Part shown: positions 61,701 to 63,318 of the stretch, piece after piece
Numbering within the stretch: position 1 is the first letter of the stretch
Layout: every line of letters starts with the position of its first letter
DNA from: Methylococcaceae bacterium
GTDB lineage: Bacteria; Pseudomonadota; Gammaproteobacteria; Methylococcales; Methylomonadaceae
Reading direction: 5' to 3'
DNA: 63,318 bases
Assembly (NCBI GenBank): GCA_013140705.1
Contig: JABFSH010000030.1
Coordinates: 1 to 63,318 of the forward strand
Notes under the pieces: generated by a model
What the model was told of the DNA's origin: nothing
What the model saw: only the letters and a program-made list of their open reading frames with translations
The model's database searches: none
Position numbers and translations under genes: made by a program

Positions 61701-62077
61701 TGCGTTACCTGATCGACACGAATATCATCATCTACTACTTCAACGGACTGACCGCCGATGAAACCCTGCACACTGTGCTGAGGGAGAGCTTTAAAATTTC
61801 CATCATTAGCCAAATTGAATTTTTGGGCTGGGGTGAGTTTACTACCAACCCTGAACTTTATAGGCAAGCACGCGAGTTTATTGGTCATGCATCCCTCTAC
61901 CAGCTCACCGAGGAAATTGCCGAGCAAACCATACGCTTGCGACAACAATTCAAAACCAAAACACCGGATGCCATCATCGCCGCCACAGCTTTAGTCAACG
62001 GTCTGGCTGTTGTCACTAACAACACCTCGGATTTCAGCCGCGTGGGCGTGAACACCCTTGCTGTGCAGCTAAAATAA
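61700..62077 (+). CDS. PIN-domain toxin, VapC type
   Basis: 125 aa from ATG at 61700. MRYLIDTNIIIYYFNG has the first Asp, ISQIEFLGWGEF the Glu, TKTPDAIIAATALV the central Asp, and VVTNNTSDF the last acidic position. This is a complete PIN RNase set. It is the second PIN module in the window placed inside a restriction operon (compare 6817). Confidence 0.87.
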   Translation: MRYLIDTNIIIYYFNGLTADETLHTVLRESFKISIISQIEFLGWGEFTTNPELYRQAREFIGHASLYQLTEEIAEQTIRLRQQFKTKTPDAIIAATALVNGLAVVTNNTSDFSRVGVNTLAVQLK

Positions 62078-62122
62078 TGCGCTATTTTCAAATGAGAGAT
62101 AAACGCGCTGAGGAAGCATGGC

Positions 62123-62332
62123 ATGAATGATGACGAAATACGTGCAAAAGGCTTACAAATACTGACCCAATATTTAGGAGACATCAAAATGGAGCGTTTT
62201 ATCGCCCTGATCCAGCGCGAGCCGTTCGACTATACCCAATGGCGGCAGGCGATTGATGGCGATGACAGCATCGAAGAGATCAGCAAGAAAGCCATGGCAT
62301 TACGAGATAATCAAAATAAAACAACCGACTGA
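62123..62332 (+). CDS. Small hypothetical protein
   Basis: 69 aa: MNDDEIRAKGLQILTQYLGD, then IKMERFIALIQREPFDYTQW. Acidic and helical, no signal peptide. The shape resembles small antitoxin-like proteins found near PIN or BrnT genes, but no family can be named. It lies between the PIN gene and a second antitoxin-like gene. Confidence 0.55.
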   Translation: MNDDEIRAKGLQILTQYLGDIKMERFIALIQREPFDYTQWRQAIDGDDSIEEISKKAMALRDNQNKTTD

Positions 62333-62369
62333 CCATCGTTCTTCTAAATGATTTGAAGGGAGAAAATTT

Positions 62370-62690
62370 ATGGACACCAAAGACATTACCACGGCCAAAG
62401 ACCCAGGCCTTCGCGCCTCAATGGCTGCCATGCAAAGGGCGGCGGCACTGGCGCGGAAAACGGCGATTCAAACCGATACCCATAGTGTGATTATGGAGGG
62501 CAAGAAGTTAGTTCGAGTTTCGGCTGACGACCTACGACAAATTGACAGCTCCTTACCCCAACCAAAAATCAGCTTGCGTGGCGCTTTGAAAAATTATGCA
62601 GACTCGTCGTTAAGGATTCCGTTAAAAATTACTTTCCGGAATCACAGAACTGCCCGGCAAGCCGTTCGTGCTGAGCTCGTCGAAGTATGA
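62370..62690 (+). CDS. Antitoxin-like protein with repeat-derived C-terminus
   Basis: 106 aa. The N-terminal part (SMAAMQRAAALARKTAIQTD, then a KLVRVSADDLRQ strand-helix) matches small antitoxin-type proteins that precede PIN toxins. GAAGGGAG precedes the ATG. The last ~20 residues (TARQAVRAELVEV) are encoded by the dispersed palindromic repeat beginning at 62661, so the natural C-terminus has been replaced. No adjacent toxin follows, so it may be an orphan. Confidence 0.55.
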   Translation: MDTKDITTAKDPGLRASMAAMQRAAALARKTAIQTDTHSVIMEGKKLVRVSADDLRQIDSSLPQPKISLRGALKNYADSSLRIPLKITFRNHRTARQAVRAELVEV

Positions 62691-62752
62691 ATGGCTTGCC
62701 GATAGGGACTTGAGTTTTTCCGTCCATCCTTCGACGAGCTCAGGACGAACGG
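62661..62752. repeat. Dispersed palindromic repeat (GTTCGTGCTGAGC type)
   Basis: Arms 62661-62685 (GCCGTTCGTGCTGAGCTCGT core) and 62729-62752 (CTTCGACGAGCTCAGGACGA core) form a large inverted repeat with 43 bp between them. It resembles 25947-26028. It ends the antitoxin-like gene. The rest of the gap up to hsdM (62884) holds no gene. Confidence 0.8.
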
Positions 62753-62884
62753 AAAAACTTTCTCGACACCCAATCGGTAATTTATTTTTTGCTATATCCC
62801 AATTGCCAGTGAGCCATCGGCATGGCAAGAATCAGCAAACGATAGTTAATCTCTATTCAACCCTCTTATCGCTAAAAACACGTA

Positions 62885-63229
62885 ATGACCCAACAACAAC
62901 TCAATAAACTCGGCAGCACACTATGGGCCATCGCCGACGATCTGCGCGGCGCGATGAACGCCGACGACTTCCGCGACTATATGCTGTCGTTTCTGTTTTT
63001 GCGCTATTTGTCGGATAACTACGAAGCCGTCGCGCAAAAGGAACTGGGGGCGGATTATCCGAATTTATCCAGCAACCCCACCCTAACCCTCCCCTTGTCA
63101 GGGGAGGGAACGCCCGCCATTCCTTCGGAAAGCTTCTCTTCTCAGGGGACGATTGGGGAAGCACGTTCTATTTATCAAAACGAGTTCAGGTTAAAGTGGA
63201 CCCCATTGTCCAGACAAATATTGGTTTAG
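62885..63229 (+). pseudogene. hsdM: Type I methyltransferase HsdM, truncated after the N-terminal domain
   Basis: 114-aa frame. Residues 1-60 are the normal HsdM N-terminal helical domain (LGSTLWAIADDLRGAMNADD, SFLFLRYLSDNYEAV). At LGADYPNLSSN the sequence passes into a family 2 repeat (63075-63108), then unrelated residues and a stop at 63229. The methyltransferase core with the NPPF motif is missing from the window; a further part might lie beyond an inserted element to the right. Without HsdM the HsdRS genes here would not form a working system. Confidence 0.8.
63075..63108. repeat. G/C-rich palindromic repeat arm (family 2) in hsdM
   Basis: The arm CTAACCCTCCCCTTGTCAGG with its GGGAGGG end matches the arms at 58713-58811 and 59424-59556. 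It interrupts hsdM after codon ~63. The break is followed by sequence not related to HsdM. Confidence 0.75.
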
Positions 63230-63318
63230 TTTAAGCTAGAGTCCTGTTCATTCTCCAGCTGTATGGCGCTGTCCCAATTCGACTGAATGGATTTTTGAAC
63301 TTTCTCCATACCATTAAA
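63190..63318 (-). mobile_element. Probable end of an insertion sequence (partial)
   Basis: The right edge holds a minus-strand reading frame open from 63318 to a stop at 63226 (MEKVQKSIQSNWDSAIQLEN in its middle), like the tail of a larger gene entering from the right. Next to it is GTCTGGACAATGGGGTCCAC (minus strand, ~63214-63195), a word of the kind found at IS termini. Family and exact boundary cannot be fixed because only ~130 bp are visible. Confidence 0.35.

Overview
The window looks like a chromosomal segment of a gammaproteobacterium. Supporting genes are MutM, IspG, IspH, Hsp15/HslR, RraA, TrhP, a malic enzyme/phosphotransacetylase fusion and a DsrC-type protein. NnrS, a ba3-type oxidase with cytochrome c4 and a GltD-like/NifJ/DHOD-like operon would fit a methanotroph of the Methylococcales, but that placement is inference. 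No rRNA, tRNA or CRISPR array was seen.

Layout. (1) 1-10.7 kb is a defence island on the minus strand. It holds a SNF2-type helicase, a RHH/PIN toxin-antitoxin pair, a type III methyltransferase (mod), a DUF559 endonuclease, an AlbA_2/HATPase protein and a type III restriction subunit (res). A 62/70-identical leader sequence sits at both ends of the island. (2) 10.7-36.4 kb is mostly ordinary chromosome: an RND efflux pair, mutM, nnrS, a DUF455 protein, ispG, a PilZ protein, an SMR-DsrH-DsrC operon, ispH-hslR, trhP-rraA, maeB, a four-gene ba3 oxidase operon, and a LuxR response regulator convergent with a hybrid kinase. (3) 36.5-48.5 kb is an accessory region of two parallel modules. Each has a c-type diheme cytochrome related to RoxA/MauG proteins and each is headed by a diverged copy of the same ~220-bp upstream region. 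One module carries a GDSL esterase; the other carries an AMP-forming ligase, a GNAT protein and a nitroreductase. Several lipoproteins accompany them. (4) 48.7-55.0 kb is an operon of a GltD-like oxidoreductase, NifJ and a dihydroorotate-dehydrogenase-like protein. (5) 55.1 kb to the end is a second defence island on the plus strand: a macro-domain protein, hsdR, a broken DUF1016 nuclease gene, DUF559, hsdS, a PIN toxin-antitoxin pair, small antitoxin-like genes, and an hsdM cut short by a repeat next to a probable insertion-sequence end.

Main threads. Both islands carry a DUF559 endonuclease gene surrounded by G/C-rich palindromic repeats. The repeats also sit in frame inside mod and break the DUF1016 and hsdM genes. 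Two perfect FNR/ANR-type boxes (TTGAT-N4-ATCAA) lie at class-II spacing from -10-like hexamers, one before SMR-dsrH-dsrC and one before the ba3 oxidase operon. Three short genes outside the usual length cut-off were read directly: an oxidase subunit IIa-like protein (47 aa), a membrane protein (58 aa) and a 45-aa ORF with a strong ribosome binding site.
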